The notes beneath the pieces are model-generated. The model was not told the origin of the DNA. It did no database searches and saw only the letters and a program-made list of their open reading frames with translations. This document shows, piece after piece, positions 8,256-16,527 of a stretch of 64,000 nt of DNA. The first letter of the stretch is position 1. Each line of letters begins with the position of its first letter. The translations under genes were made by a program, and so were the position numbers. Source of the stretch: Novosphingobium sp. PC22D (GTDB lineage Bacteria > Pseudomonadota > Alphaproteobacteria > Sphingomonadales > Sphingomonadaceae); the NCBI RefSeq assembly GCF_002556635.1, contig NZ_MWMO01000004.1, positions 62,001-126,000 on the forward strand. Direction: 5' to 3'.

Positions 8256-9404
8256 ATGACCCCAAAGCCTGAAAAAGCCCGCATCCTCACCATCTTCGGC
8301 ACGCGCCCGGAAGCCATCAAGCTTTTCCCCGTGGTGCATGCGCTCGAAGCCGATCCGCGCTTCGAAAGCATGGTCTGCGTCTCGGCGCAGCACCGCCAGA
8401 TGCTTGACCAGGTGCTGGACATCGCGCGGATCGTGCCCGACCACGACCTCGACGTGATGCAGCCCGATCAGACGCTCGACGCGCTGACCGCGACGCTGCT
8501 GACCGGGCTAGGCAAGGTCATGGACGCGGTCCGGCCCGACCGGGTGATCGTGCAAGGCGACACCGCGACCGCGATGTCGGGCGCGCTGGCCGCCTATTAC
8601 CGCAAGATCCCCGTCGATCACGTCGAGGCCGGGCTGCGCAGCTACAACATCTACCACCCCTGGCCCGAGGAAGTGAACCGGCGGATCATCGGTGCGATGG
8701 CGAGCCTGCACTTCGCCCCGACGCGCACGGCGGCCGACGCGCTGCTGAAAGAGAACACCGATCCGGCGCGCGTCCACGTTACCGGCAACACAGTGATCGA
8801 CGCGCTGCACTGGGTCACCGCGCGTATCGAGGCCGAGCCCGCGCTCGCTGACGGCCTCGCCGATCTCGAAGCGCGCTTTGCCGGCAGGCGGGTCATCGGC
8901 GTCACCAGCCACCGCCGCGAGAACTTCGGCGAGGGCATGCGCGGCATCGCCGAGGCCATCCGCACCATCGCGGCGCGGCCCGATGTCGCGGTGATCTTCC
9001 CCGTCCACCTCAATCCCAACGTGCGCAAGGTGATGAAAGAGGCGCTCGCCGGGCTCGACAACGTCGCGCTGATCGAGCCGCTCGACTATCCCAACTTCGC
9101 CCGGCTGCTCGACCTGTCCGACATCATGCTGACCGACAGCGGCGGCGTGCAGGAGGAAGCGCCCGCGCTGGGCAAGCCGGTGCTCGTCATGCGCGAGACC
9201 ACCGAGCGGCCCGAGGGGGTCGAGGCCGGGACCGCGAAGCTCGTCGGCACCAGCGCCGCCGCCATCGTTACCGAATTATCAACCCTGCTCGACGATAAGG
9301 GCTCCTACGAGGCCATGGCCCGCGCCCACAATCCCTTCGGCGACGGCAAGGCCTCGGCACGGATCGTGGAGCTGCTCGCCAATGAAATCGGATACGAAGC
9401 CTGA
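8256..9404 (+). CDS. wecB: UDP-N-acetylglucosamine 2-epimerase (non-hydrolysing)
   Basis: A 382-residue cytosolic enzyme that converts UDP-GlcNAc to UDP-ManNAc. Diagnostic segments are FGTRPEAIKLFPVVHALE at the start, GDTATAMSGALAAYY and DHVEAGLRSYN in the first Rossmann-like domain, PEEVNRRIIGAMA, then TSHRRENFGEG and LTDSGGVQEEAPALGKPVL in the second domain. The length is normal. The 3' end overlaps the downstream dehydrogenase start by 23 bp, so the two are one operon that makes UDP-ManNAcA for a surface polysaccharide. Confidence 0.93.
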   Translation: MTPKPEKARILTIFGTRPEAIKLFPVVHALEADPRFESMVCVSAQHRQMLDQVLDIARIVPDHDLDVMQPDQTLDALTATLLTGLGKVMDAVRPDRVIVQGDTATAMSGALAAYYRKIPVDHVEAGLRSYNIYHPWPEEVNRRIIGAMASLHFAPTRTAADALLKENTDPARVHVTGNTVIDALHWVTARIEAEPALADGLADLEARFAGRRVIGVTSHRRENFGEGMRGIAEAIRTIAARPDVAVIFPVHLNPNVRKVMKEALAGLDNVALIEPLDYPNFARLLDLSDIMLTDSGGVQEEAPALGKPVLVMRETTERPEGVEAGTAKLVGTSAAAIVTELSTLLDDKGSYEAMARAHNPFGDGKASARIVELLANEIGYEA

Positions 9405-10683
9405 CGTCGCAGTCATCGGGCTGGGCTATATCGGACTACCCACCGCGGCGGTGATCGCCCGCGCCGGATGCAAGGTGCGCGGCGTCGATGTGTCGCAATC
9501 CGTGGTCGATACGATCAATCGCGGCGAGATCCACATCGAGGAAGTCGATCTCGACGGCCTCGTGCAGGGCGTCGTCTCGCGCGGGCTGCTCTCGGCCTCG
9601 ACGCAGGTCGCCCCCGCCGACGTCTTCGTCATCGCGGTCCCGACGCCGTTCGACAAGAACCACGCGCCCGACGTTTCCTACGTGCTGGCCGCGGGCGAAG
9701 CGATCGCGCCGGTGCTCAAGCAGGGTGACGTCGTCATCCTCGAATCGACCTCGCCCGTCGGCACGACCGAGCAGCTTCGCGACCTGATCGCGGCCAAGCG
9801 ACCCGACCTCAAGGTGCCGGGCCTCGTGCGCGAGACGCCCGACGTGTCCATCGCCTATTGCCCCGAACGCGTGCTCCCGGGGCGCATCCTCGAGGAGCTG
9901 ACCAACAACGACCGCTCTATCGGCGGCATCACGCCGCGCTGCGCGCGCAAGGCGCTGGCTTTCTACAAGCGCTTCGTGCGCGGCGAATGCGTCACCACCG
10001 ACGCGCGCTCGGCCGAGATGACCAAGCTGGTCGAGAACGCCTACCGCGACGTCAACATCGCCTTCGCCAACGAGCTTTCGATCGTCTCCGACCGCATGGG
10101 GCTCGACGTGTGGGAAGTGATCCGGCTCGCCAACCGGCACCCGCGCGTCAACATCCTCTCGCCCGGACCGGGCGTGGGTGGCCACTGCATCGCGGTCGAT
10201 CCCTGGTTCATCGTCCACGGCGCGCCCGACGACACGCCGCTGATCCGCACCGCGCGCGGCGTCAACGACGGCAAGATGCACCACGTCGTCGCGCGCGCCG
10301 ACGCGCTCGTCGCTGAAAACCCGAACGCCAGGGTCGCCTGCCTCGGCCTTGCCTTCAAGGCCAACATCGACGACTTCCGAGAGAGCCCGGCGCGCTTCGT
10401 CGCCGCGCGGCTCGCGCGCAAGTTCGGCGAACGCATCCACATCGTCGAGCCGCATTGCGTGGGCCTGCCGATCGAGTTCACCGACACCGGCGCGACCCAG
10501 ATCGACATCGACGAGGCGCTGGAGGACTGCGAGATCCTGATCGTGCTGGTCGACCACGACCTGTTCCGCGTCGTTCCGCTCGCCGAACGCGCCGACAAGA
10601 TCGTTTACGACACGCGCGGCATCTGGCCCGATCAGCCCAAGGCGCTGCGCGAGGAGCCCGAGCCGGTCCGCCTCGCGGGTTGA
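9382..10683 (+). CDS. wecC: UDP-N-acetyl-D-mannosamine dehydrogenase
   Basis: A 433-residue enzyme that oxidises UDP-ManNAc to UDP-ManNAcA with two NAD+. The N-terminal NAD site is VIGLGYIGLPTAAVIARAG; the middle has ESTSPVGTTEQ, and the catalytic Cys lies in GPGVGGHCIAVDPWF (about residue 268). GLAFKANIDDFRESPA begins the C-terminal UDP-binding domain. It overlaps wecB by 23 bp. No glycosyltransferase, flippase or polymerase gene is adjacent, so the polymer that uses the sugar is made elsewhere. Confidence 0.92.
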   Translation: MKSDTKPDVAVIGLGYIGLPTAAVIARAGCKVRGVDVSQSVVDTINRGEIHIEEVDLDGLVQGVVSRGLLSASTQVAPADVFVIAVPTPFDKNHAPDVSYVLAAGEAIAPVLKQGDVVILESTSPVGTTEQLRDLIAAKRPDLKVPGLVRETPDVSIAYCPERVLPGRILEELTNNDRSIGGITPRCARKALAFYKRFVRGECVTTDARSAEMTKLVENAYRDVNIAFANELSIVSDRMGLDVWEVIRLANRHPRVNILSPGPGVGGHCIAVDPWFIVHGAPDDTPLIRTARGVNDGKMHHVVARADALVAENPNARVACLGLAFKANIDDFRESPARFVAARLARKFGERIHIVEPHCVGLPIEFTDTGATQIDIDEALEDCEILIVLVDHDLFRVVPLAERADKIVYDTRGIWPDQPKALREEPEPVRLAG

Positions 10684-10694
10684 GGAGCGCCAGC

Positions 10695-10723
10695 CGAGGG
10701 GCGGCGATTTTGCAGGCCCCTCG
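10695..10723. terminator. Hairpin between convergent wecC and tetR-type gene
   Basis: CGAGGGGC and GCCCCTCG form a perfect 8-bp stem around a 13-nt loop in the 51-bp gap between the convergent wecC and TetR-family genes. There is no clear U-tract on either strand, so it may be a bidirectional, partly factor-dependent terminator. Confidence 0.4.
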
Positions 10724-10734
10724 CTCCGGGGAGA

Positions 10735-11352
10735 TCAAGCCCTGCCGGGTCCTTCGAGGACCCGCAGCATGATCTCCGACATGATCTCGTCGCGCTCTGC
10801 CTCCGTCCCGACCACCGCCAGAGGCGCGTCCAGGCGACCCGAGATCAAGAGGTCTGCCAGCCCGTGGACGATCGACCACGATGCGACGACCTGCTTCATC
10901 GCGACAGGATCTTCATAAGGGTCGCTGCCGAGTTTGTTGCGTATATCGCCGACCAGATTGGCGAACGCGGTTCCGGCGGACCGAGCGAAATCGTCCTGGC
11001 TCCTGCGGGGCTTGTCGGATGAAAACATCAATCGAAAGAGTTCCGGATTCGCCCGCGCGAAATCGAGGTATCCCAGTCCCGAGGCGATACACTGCGCCGT
11101 CGGGTCCTCGTCCGCTTCGCGCTGCCGCGAAACCTGGGCTTCGACCAGTCGCTCGTATCCCCGTGCCGCCAGGGTGGTGAGCAGGCCCTTCGCGTCCTTG
11201 AAGTGGTGCGCCGGGGCGCCATGACTGACACCGGCCCGCTTGGCCACGGCACGAAGGGAGAATGCCTCGATGCCGTGAAGCGCCAGTTCCTCTTCCGCCG
11301 CTTTCAGAAGCGCCGAGGCCAGGTCTCCGTGATGATAGGCATGTTCCGGCAA
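10735..11352 (-). CDS. TetR/AcrR family transcriptional regulator
   Basis: A 205-residue regulator. The N-terminal helix-turn-helix covers about residues 12-58 (FSLRAVAKRAGVSHGAPAHH then FKDAKGLLTTLA), followed by a ligand-binding helical domain of the WHG type. No in-frame ATG exists; the start is TTG at 11352 with CGGAAGG upstream. It is divergent from the amidohydrolase gene at 11485, which it probably represses. Third positions are more mixed than in flanking genes, as in the amidohydrolase, so the pair may have been acquired together. Confidence 0.85.
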   Translation of the reverse strand: MPEHAYHHGDLASALLKAAEEELALHGIEAFSLRAVAKRAGVSHGAPAHHFKDAKGLLTTLAARGYERLVEAQVSRQREADEDPTAQCIASGLGYLDFARANPELFRLMFSSDKPRRSQDDFARSAGTAFANLVGDIRNKLGSDPYEDPVAMKQVVASWSIVHGLADLLISGRLDAPLAVVGTEAERDEIMSEIMLRVLEGPGRA

Positions 11353-11398
11353 CAGCGAACCTTCCGAATCCGTTCTCCTTGCTCATAATGATCGATCT

Positions 11399-11448
11399 TG
11401 ACATCGTCTAGATCACACTTCACACCTCAATCCTGACAGTGGCTAGAT
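11399..11448. promoter_or_regulatory. Direct repeats in tetR/amidohydrolase intergenic region
   Basis: Two related 15-bp boxes, TGACATCGTCTAGAT (11399-11413) and TGACAGTGGCTAGAT (11434-11448), match at 12 of 15 positions and start 35 bp apart. They lie between the divergent TetR-family gene and the amidohydrolase gene. They could be regulator half-sites; the first overlaps a perfect TTGACA (11398-11403), though I cannot see a matching -10 box. Confidence 0.35.
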
Positions 11449-11484
11449 TGACGCTGTGGCGACACGGATCGAGAGGAGACAATC

Positions 11485-13002
11485 GTGGGGAAGAAAGCGA
11501 AATGGATCGCTGGAGCGGCCTTGCTGCTGCTGATCGTCGCTCCTGTGGCATCGTATCTTTTCGTCGAGCGCGAATTGACGAAGATGTACGGGGGCCACAC
11601 GGAGCGCGCTGAGCTGTCTCTCCCGCAGGCCGAAGCACAGCCTTACGCCTTCGTGAACGTGAATGTCCTGACGCCGGATGCCACCCATTTCGAAGCGCGG
11701 GCGGTGGTTGTCGTGGATGGCCGCATTTCCGACGTCCTCGCGCAGGCCGACCTTCCCGACGGCATCAAGACGATCGACGGCCAGGGCAGGTTTCTCGTAC
11801 CCGGATTTACCGATTCGCACGTCCACACCTGGCAGAGCGAGAACGACCTGCTGCTCTATGTCGCCAATGGCGTGACCCAGGTTCGGGAAATGAACGGCAG
11901 CGAGGAAAGCCTTCGCTGGAAACGGGAAATCGCGAATGGACGGATCGGTCCCGACATGTTCGTCGTGGCTCCCCAGCTTGCGACGTTCGATGGCCTGGAA
12001 GGCCGGTTTGTCGCCTGGACCCAGAAAAAGACGATCGTGCCATCGCAAGCCGATGTCGAACGCGTGGTCCGCGAATTCGCGGCGCAAGGCTACGACGCTG
12101 TCAAATCGAGCAGCTATCTGTCGCGCGACTCCTACCAAGCCCTTGGGCGGGTCGCGAAGAGGCTGAACTTTCCGGTCCTGGGACACATCCCGGTCGCGGC
12201 CGATCTGGATGACATGTTTCAGGTGAAACCGACAGAAATCGCGCATGTCGAGGAACTGATGAAGGCACTCGATCGCGAGTTCGGGGGGTACGACGTCGAG
12301 AATGCGGAGGAGTTTCTGGACTTCGTCCGCAGCCGCAGCGGCGATGTCGCGGAACGCCTTAGGAATGAGGGGATTGCCGTAACGTCGACACTTGCGCTCA
12401 TCGACAGTTTTCCCAGACAGAAAGAAAACCTCGATCGCGTCCTGCGGGCCGCGCCTCTCGAATATGCCAACCCCGGGATCACCGAGGGCACCGTAATAAC
12501 CTCGCGCGGGATGGGCTGGCTGCCCAACGTCAACATCTACCGGATGCCCGAGGAATGGGACGAGGCCAGACGCCGGAAAAGCCTCGCCTACTGGAATGCC
12601 TACGCGGCGGCGACCGGCATCGTGTTCGATGCTCTGCTCGACAATGGCGTGACGATCCTTGCGGGAACGGACGCGAACGTTCCCGTCATGGTTCCCGGAT
12701 TTTCATTGCACGAAGAATTCCGGACCTTGAACGATGCCGGGATGGCGCCGGCCCAGGTCCTGGCTTCTGCGACGGTCGCTCCGGGCAAATGGACCGGGGC
12801 GAGAGTGGGCCAGATCCGGCCCGGCTTCGTCGCAAACCTGGTCATGCTGCGCGGCAACCCGCTTTCGGATATCGCGGCGACCGGAGCGATCGAGATGGTC
12901 GTCAAGCAGGGACGCCGCTTCACCCGGGACGACCTCGACGCCATGCTCGCCGCCGTGAAGAGCGCCAACGACAGGAGCCGGTCAGTCAAACTCCCGCTTT
13001 GA
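11485..13002 (+). CDS. Membrane-anchored/exported amidohydrolase
   Basis: A 505-residue metal-dependent hydrolase of the amidohydrolase superfamily (imidazolonepropionase/prolidase-like branch). An N-terminal hydrophobic segment (about residues 8-27) exports or anchors it. The metal-binding motif is GFTDSHVHTW (about 109-118); further ligands are likely in VKSSSYLS, GHIPVAAD, AHVEELM and AGTDANVPV. The C-terminal APGKWTGARVGQIRPGFVAN is the usual closing strand. The start is GTG at 11485 with GAGAGGAGAC just before it. It is divergent from a TetR-family regulator. The substrate, perhaps an amide or lactone, is unknown. Confidence 0.85.
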   Translation: MGKKAKWIAGAALLLLIVAPVASYLFVERELTKMYGGHTERAELSLPQAEAQPYAFVNVNVLTPDATHFEARAVVVVDGRISDVLAQADLPDGIKTIDGQGRFLVPGFTDSHVHTWQSENDLLLYVANGVTQVREMNGSEESLRWKREIANGRIGPDMFVVAPQLATFDGLEGRFVAWTQKKTIVPSQADVERVVREFAAQGYDAVKSSSYLSRDSYQALGRVAKRLNFPVLGHIPVAADLDDMFQVKPTEIAHVEELMKALDREFGGYDVENAEEFLDFVRSRSGDVAERLRNEGIAVTSTLALIDSFPRQKENLDRVLRAAPLEYANPGITEGTVITSRGMGWLPNVNIYRMPEEWDEARRRKSLAYWNAYAAATGIVFDALLDNGVTILAGTDANVPVMVPGFSLHEEFRTLNDAGMAPAQVLASATVAPGKWTGARVGQIRPGFVANLVMLRGNPLSDIAATGAIEMVVKQGRRFTRDDLDAMLAAVKSANDRSRSVKLPL

Positions 13003-13099
13003 CCGGACGGTTCGACCGCAGCGCGATTCCCATGCGGGATCGGTTGTCGCCGTCGAACTCACTTGGGGAAGCCCTGGACCCGCTTGGACAGTCAGGCCC

Positions 13100-13867
13100 T
13101 CAGATCCCCGCGTACCAGGCGTAGCCGCTCGAATCCTCCCAAAAGCCGCCCTTGCCGCCATAGACGCCGTCGAGGCTGGCGACGGCTTCCACGCGCATGA
13201 CGTACTTGGCGTGCTTGTAGCCGAGCTGGCGTTCCACGCGCATGCGGATCGGCGCCCCGTGCGCCTCGTCGAGCGGGCGGTCGTTCATGCGCCAGGCCAG
13301 GATCGTCTGCGGATGGAAGGCGTCAACGAGGTCGATCGATTCGTAGTAACGCGCCGCGCCGAAGCTGTCGGCGCAGTGGAAGACGATGTAGCGGGCCGTG
13401 TCCGCCAGCCCCGCCATGTCGAGCACATGGCCGAGTTGCGGGCCTTCCCACTTGCCGATCGCGCTCCAGCCCTCGACACAGTCGTGCCGCGTGATCTGTG
13501 TGCGCTGGGGCATCGTGCGCAGCGCCGAGAGCGGCAGCGCGAGCGGCTGGCGCACGAGGCCGTCGACGGTCAGCACCCAGCGCTCGAACGCCTGTGCGAG
13601 ATGCCGCTTGTAGAAGGGATCGCCGACTTCACGGTTGCCGTTGGCGCGGAAGATCGGCGACATCTGCGATGCCGCGTATTCACGCGCCAGCGCCTCGCGA
13701 CCGAGCAGCCGCTGGCTCGCGCGGTGCAGGTCTTCGGCGCTTTCCAGCGCGCCGCGAAACGCGGGGTTCGAATAGAGCTTGTCGCAGCCGGAAAGCACCA
13801 GCGCGCCAGCGCCGAGCGCGCCCGACCGGATTAGCCCACGGCGTGTGAGGAGGCTCTTGCCGCTCAT
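13100..13867 (-). CDS. Sulfite-oxidase-like molybdopterin oxidoreductase, Tat-exported
   Basis: A 255-residue protein with an oxidoreductase molybdopterin domain (sulfite oxidase/MsrP family). The N-terminus has a twin-arginine signal (LLTRRGLIRSGALGAGALVL) and a lipobox-like LSGC. The Mo-ligating Cys is in RHDCVEGWSAIGKWEG (about residue 127), and GAPIRMRVERQLGYKHAKYV is the conserved cofactor-binding region. Export by TatABC, also in this window, is expected. It overlaps the b561-like gene (ATGA), which would pass electrons between it and the quinone pool. The natural substrate is unknown. Confidence 0.88.
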   Translation of the reverse strand: MSGKSLLTRRGLIRSGALGAGALVLSGCDKLYSNPAFRGALESAEDLHRASQRLLGREALAREYAASQMSPIFRANGNREVGDPFYKRHLAQAFERWVLTVDGLVRQPLALPLSALRTMPQRTQITRHDCVEGWSAIGKWEGPQLGHVLDMAGLADTARYIVFHCADSFGAARYYESIDLVDAFHPQTILAWRMNDRPLDEAHGAPIRMRVERQLGYKHAKYVMRVEAVASLDGVYGGKGGFWEDSSGYAWYAGI

Positions 13868-14718
13868 GCCGGAACGTCCTTCGCCGGGCGCTCTCGAGGC
13901 AGGCGATAGCGGCCGGTGACCATCGCGCGCAGTTCGTTGAGCGGCCCCGCCAGCAAGACCATGACGATGTGCACGAGGAAGAACGCCACGAGCAGCCAGG
14001 CGCAGATGAAGTGCACCGAGCGCGCCGATTGCCGCCCGCCGAAGACCTCGGTGACGAACGGCGCCCAGGCGTCGGTCCCCGGCGACATCGCCAGCCCGGT
14101 CACGATCATCAGCGGCAGCAGCACGAACAGCACGCCCGCGTAGCTAAGCTTTTGCAGGACATTGTAGCGCAGCGCCTCGGCGCCTGTGGCGAAACGCAGC
14201 CGTGCGTGTTGCTTGACGTCGTGCCAGATATGCGCGGGCTTCCACTCGCTGGGGCGGATGTGGAGATCGCGCCGGACATGGCCGTTGACCAGCGACCAGA
14301 CGAGATAGGCCAGCAGGCCGAGCGCCAGCACCCAGGCGAAGGCGAGATGCCAGATCCGCGCGTCGGCGAGGCTGTAGCGCGAGGGGATCGTCGCCCACCA
14401 GGGAAAAGCGCGCGTGCGCGTGACGCCATCCGGGTCGGTCCAGACGCCGAGCACGCCGGTGGTCTCGATCCGCAGCGGGCCGATCCGCAGGAAGCCGTCG
14501 CCGCCGCGCGTCGCGCCGATGTCGAGCCACGAGGCGTCGAAGTTCGCGCCGTATTCGCCCCAGTAGAGGTGCGGATGCGCGTTGAAGATCATCAGCCCGC
14601 TCATCAGCATGACGAGCAGCGTCACGGCATTGATCCAGTGCCAGATGCGGGTGGAAAGCCGGTGCCGCTTGACCAGATCGCCGCCGCGCGGCGGCAGGAC
14701 CTGCTCGATCCGGTTCAC
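13864..14718 (-). CDS. Cytochrome b561-like membrane protein
   Basis: A 284-residue inner-membrane protein of the bacterial cytochrome b561/hydrogenase-type b family. Four or more membrane segments lie at about residues 30-48, 120-142, 178-200 and 232-256, with candidate haem histidines in STRIWHWINA, IWHLAFAW, SVHFICAW and FLVHIVMV. The start is GTG at 14718 forming a GTGA overlap with the upstream CMD gene; the larger frame above it has no family similarity. It probably transfers electrons for the adjacent Mo enzyme. Confidence 0.85.
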   Translation of the reverse strand: MNRIEQVLPPRGGDLVKRHRLSTRIWHWINAVTLLVMLMSGLMIFNAHPHLYWGEYGANFDASWLDIGATRGGDGFLRIGPLRIETTGVLGVWTDPDGVTRTRAFPWWATIPSRYSLADARIWHLAFAWVLALGLLAYLVWSLVNGHVRRDLHIRPSEWKPAHIWHDVKQHARLRFATGAEALRYNVLQKLSYAGVLFVLLPLMIVTGLAMSPGTDAWAPFVTEVFGGRQSARSVHFICAWLLVAFFLVHIVMVLLAGPLNELRAMVTGRYRLPRERPAKDVPA

Positions 14719-15332
14719 GTCGCGGCAAGCCCCGGATTGCCCTCGTCGAGCCGGATGCGCAGCGTGTTCTGGACATAGGCGATCGACACGTACTGACCGA
14801 CGAGCGCGGGGAACTCGACGAGCTGCGCCTCGTCCCAGGTCGCGGCAAGCTGGTCCCACGTCGCATCGCCGAGCGTCTTGTCGGCGATCAGTTCCTCGAC
14901 CCCGCGCACGATCGCCGCGTCGTGCGCGCTCCAGCCCTCGGCCGCCGAGCCCAGCTTCGCCCGCGCGATCTCCGCGTCGCTCACGCCGCAGCGCCGCGCG
15001 ATCGCGACGTGCTGGCCCCACTCGTAGGGCGCGCCGCACAGCCAGGCGATGCGCAGCACCGCGATCTCGCGCTCGCGCGCCGGGATGCGGCCGTTGTAGA
15101 AGACGTTGCCGATGTCCATCTGCGCGCGGAACAGCTCGGGGTTGCGCACCACCGTGCGCATGAATTCGGGCACTTCGTCCATCGCCCCCGCGCCCGCAGA
15201 AGCGCGCACGTTGAGGATCAGGTCGATCGCCTGCTGGTCGAGCGCGTCGCCCGGCAGCGGCTCGAGCCGAGGCCCGGCGCCGACGACTTGCGCTTGGCGC
15301 GCGGCGATATCGATGTCCGGATCTGGCTTCAC
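14715..15332 (-). CDS. Carboxymuconolactone decarboxylase (CMD) family protein
   Basis: A 205-residue protein of the CMD/AhpD-like alpha-helical fold. The core is REREIAVLRIAWLCGAPYEW followed by GQHVAIARRCGVSDAEI (about residues 90-125). The AhpD C-x-x-C pair is absent, so peroxidase-type thiol cycling is unlikely; a decarboxylase or unknown role is more probable. The start is GTG at 15332 with GAGGGAGAG before it. It lies between yjbQ (10-bp gap) and the b561 gene (GTGA overlap) in a four-gene operon. Confidence 0.8.
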   Translation of the reverse strand: MKPDPDIDIAARQAQVVGAGPRLEPLPGDALDQQAIDLILNVRASAGAGAMDEVPEFMRTVVRNPELFRAQMDIGNVFYNGRIPAREREIAVLRIAWLCGAPYEWGQHVAIARRCGVSDAEIARAKLGSAAEGWSAHDAAIVRGVEELIADKTLGDATWDQLAATWDEAQLVEFPALVGQYVSIAYVQNTLRIRLDEGNPGLAAT

Positions 15333-15342
15333 ATGCTCTCCC

Positions 15343-15759
15343 TCACTCGCCGATCACGTGCGCGGCGATCTGGCGATGGTGGGGCATGTGCCGATGCTCG
15401 GCAAGATAAATCCCCTGCCAGGTGCCAAGCGCCATGCGCCCGCCGATGACGGGAATCTGCAGACTAACGCCGGTCAGCGTCGCGCGCAGATGCGCGGGCA
15501 TGTCGTCAGGGCCCTCGTCGTCGTGGGCATAGCGCGCGTCTTCGGGCGCGAGCCGGGCGAGCCAGGCGGCAAGGTCGTCGCGCACTTCGGGCGCGGCGTT
15601 CTCCTGGATCAGCAGCGAGGCCGAGGTGTGGCGGCACAGCAGCGTGAGCAGCCCCTCGGTGAACCCGAGCGACGCGAGCCACCGCGCGACCTGCGCGGTA
15701 ATGTCGGTGAAGCCCTGTCCGGGCGTGTCGAATTCGAGAAGGGCGCTGGCTTGTCGCAT
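15343..15759 (-). CDS. yjbQ: YjbQ/UPF0047 family protein
   Basis: A 138-residue protein of the UPF0047 (YjbQ) family, sometimes annotated secondary thiamine-phosphate synthase. Conserved segments are LCRHTSASLLIQENA (about 40-55), HLRATLTGVSLQIPVIGGRM and LGTWQGIYLAEHR near the C-terminus; the His residues form a metal site in solved family members. The ATG at 15759 matches the family start better than an in-frame start at 15795. It is first in the operon with the CMD, b561 and Mo-oxidoreductase genes; a functional link is unproven. Confidence 0.88.
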   Translation of the reverse strand: MRQASALLEFDTPGQGFTDITAQVARWLASLGFTEGLLTLLCRHTSASLLIQENAAPEVRDDLAAWLARLAPEDARYAHDDEGPDDMPAHLRATLTGVSLQIPVIGGRMALGTWQGIYLAEHRHMPHHRQIAAHVIGE

Positions 15760-15774
15760 CGCCGCGATTCTCGC

Positions 15775-15793
15775 GCACCCGTGTTGCGGGTGC
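15775..15793. terminator. Small hairpin between hup and yjbQ
   Basis: GCACCCG and CGGGTGC form a 7-bp stem with a TGTTG loop, 15 bp upstream of the yjbQ ATG on the minus strand. It follows the stronger hup hairpin and may help to separate the two transcripts or form part of the yjbQ leader. Confidence 0.3.
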
Positions 15794-15815
15794 AAGCCGG
15801 ATCGGACCGGCTGGT

Positions 15816-15843
15816 CGGGCGCTCCGCCATCGCGGAGCGCCCG
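15816..15843 (-). terminator. Strong hairpin after the HU gene
   Basis: An 11-bp perfect stem (arm CGGGCGCTCCG, loop CCATCG) begins 8 bp after the HU stop codon. No run of U residues follows on the minus strand, so it may act as an RNA 3'-end stabiliser or a non-canonical terminator of the highly expressed HU mRNA. Confidence 0.55.
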
Positions 15844-15850
15844 TGCCGGA

Positions 15851-16126
15851 TCAGCCGTTCAGCTTGTCCTTGATCGCCTTGGCGGGCGAGAAGGTCAGCT
15901 TCTTCGACGCGGCGATCTGGATCGTCGCACCGGTCGAGGGATTGCGGCCCTCGCGCGCGGGCTGATCCTTGACCTTGAACTTGCCGAAACCGCTGAGCGA
16001 GACTTCCTCACCCTTGGCGGCCGCGTCGGCGATCGAGGCGAAGACGCCGTCGACCAGCTCGCGAGCCTGGGCCTTGGAGAGATCGTGTTCGCCAGCAAGG
16101 CGTTCGGCAATGTCGCTATTGTTCAT
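15851..16126 (-). CDS. HU family DNA-binding protein
   Basis: A 91-residue nucleoid protein. It has the HU/IHF pattern: N-terminal helices (MNNSDIAERLAGEHDLSKAQ), GEEVSLSGFGKFKVKDQPAR (about 42-61), then the DNA-contacting arm GRNPSTGATIQIAASKKLTF and a C-terminal SPAKAIKDKLNG helix. The ATG at 16126 gives the standard 90-residue length; the longer frame to 16210 adds unrelated sequence. The protein bends and compacts DNA as a dimer. It is probably monocistronic, ending at the hairpin at 15816-15843. Confidence 0.95.
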   Translation of the reverse strand: MNNSDIAERLAGEHDLSKAQARELVDGVFASIADAAAKGEEVSLSGFGKFKVKDQPAREGRNPSTGATIQIAASKKLTFSPAKAIKDKLNG

Positions 16127-16398
16127 GAATTGAGACTCCCAATGTCTGAGGCGTGCGCGTCTAGAGCAGGAACTGCCCCAATTCCAGTGCTCAAGGGATC
16201 GAAACCTCACATTTCATCGCGCGGATTGCCGATTTTTCCGAATATTTCGCGCGGTCGAGCGCTTCTCGACAAGGCGAGCGTCTCGCGCGCCCAAAAGTAC
16301 GGGAATCGCGCGGTTTGGAGCATCGCGGCCAAAATTCGACCGACCGCATGTCATCGATGTTGACCGGATCGCGATCTCTTGGCAATCGCATGGCGTTC

Positions 16399-16472
16399 GC
16401 GGGCGTAGCTCAATGGCAGAGCAGAAGCTTCCCAAGCTTACGACGAGGGTTCGATTCCCTTCGCCCGCTCCA
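16399..16472 (+). tRNA. tRNA-Gly (anticodon CCC)
   Basis: A full 74-nt cloverleaf. The acceptor stem GCGGGCG pairs with CGCCCGC, the D-arm is GCTC/GAGC, the anticodon loop TTCCCAA gives CCC, and the T-arm GAGGG-TTCGATT-CCCTT is standard. The 3' CCA is encoded (16470-16472). The 27-43 pair of the anticodon stem reads G/A, a mismatch at the end of the stem. It decodes GGG codons, which are plentiful in this genome. Confidence 0.97.
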
Positions 16473-16527
16473 AGCAGAATCGGTAGCGTCGCCCGGCCAG
16501 CCCGAGCGGTTCAGGCCTCGCGGCGAA

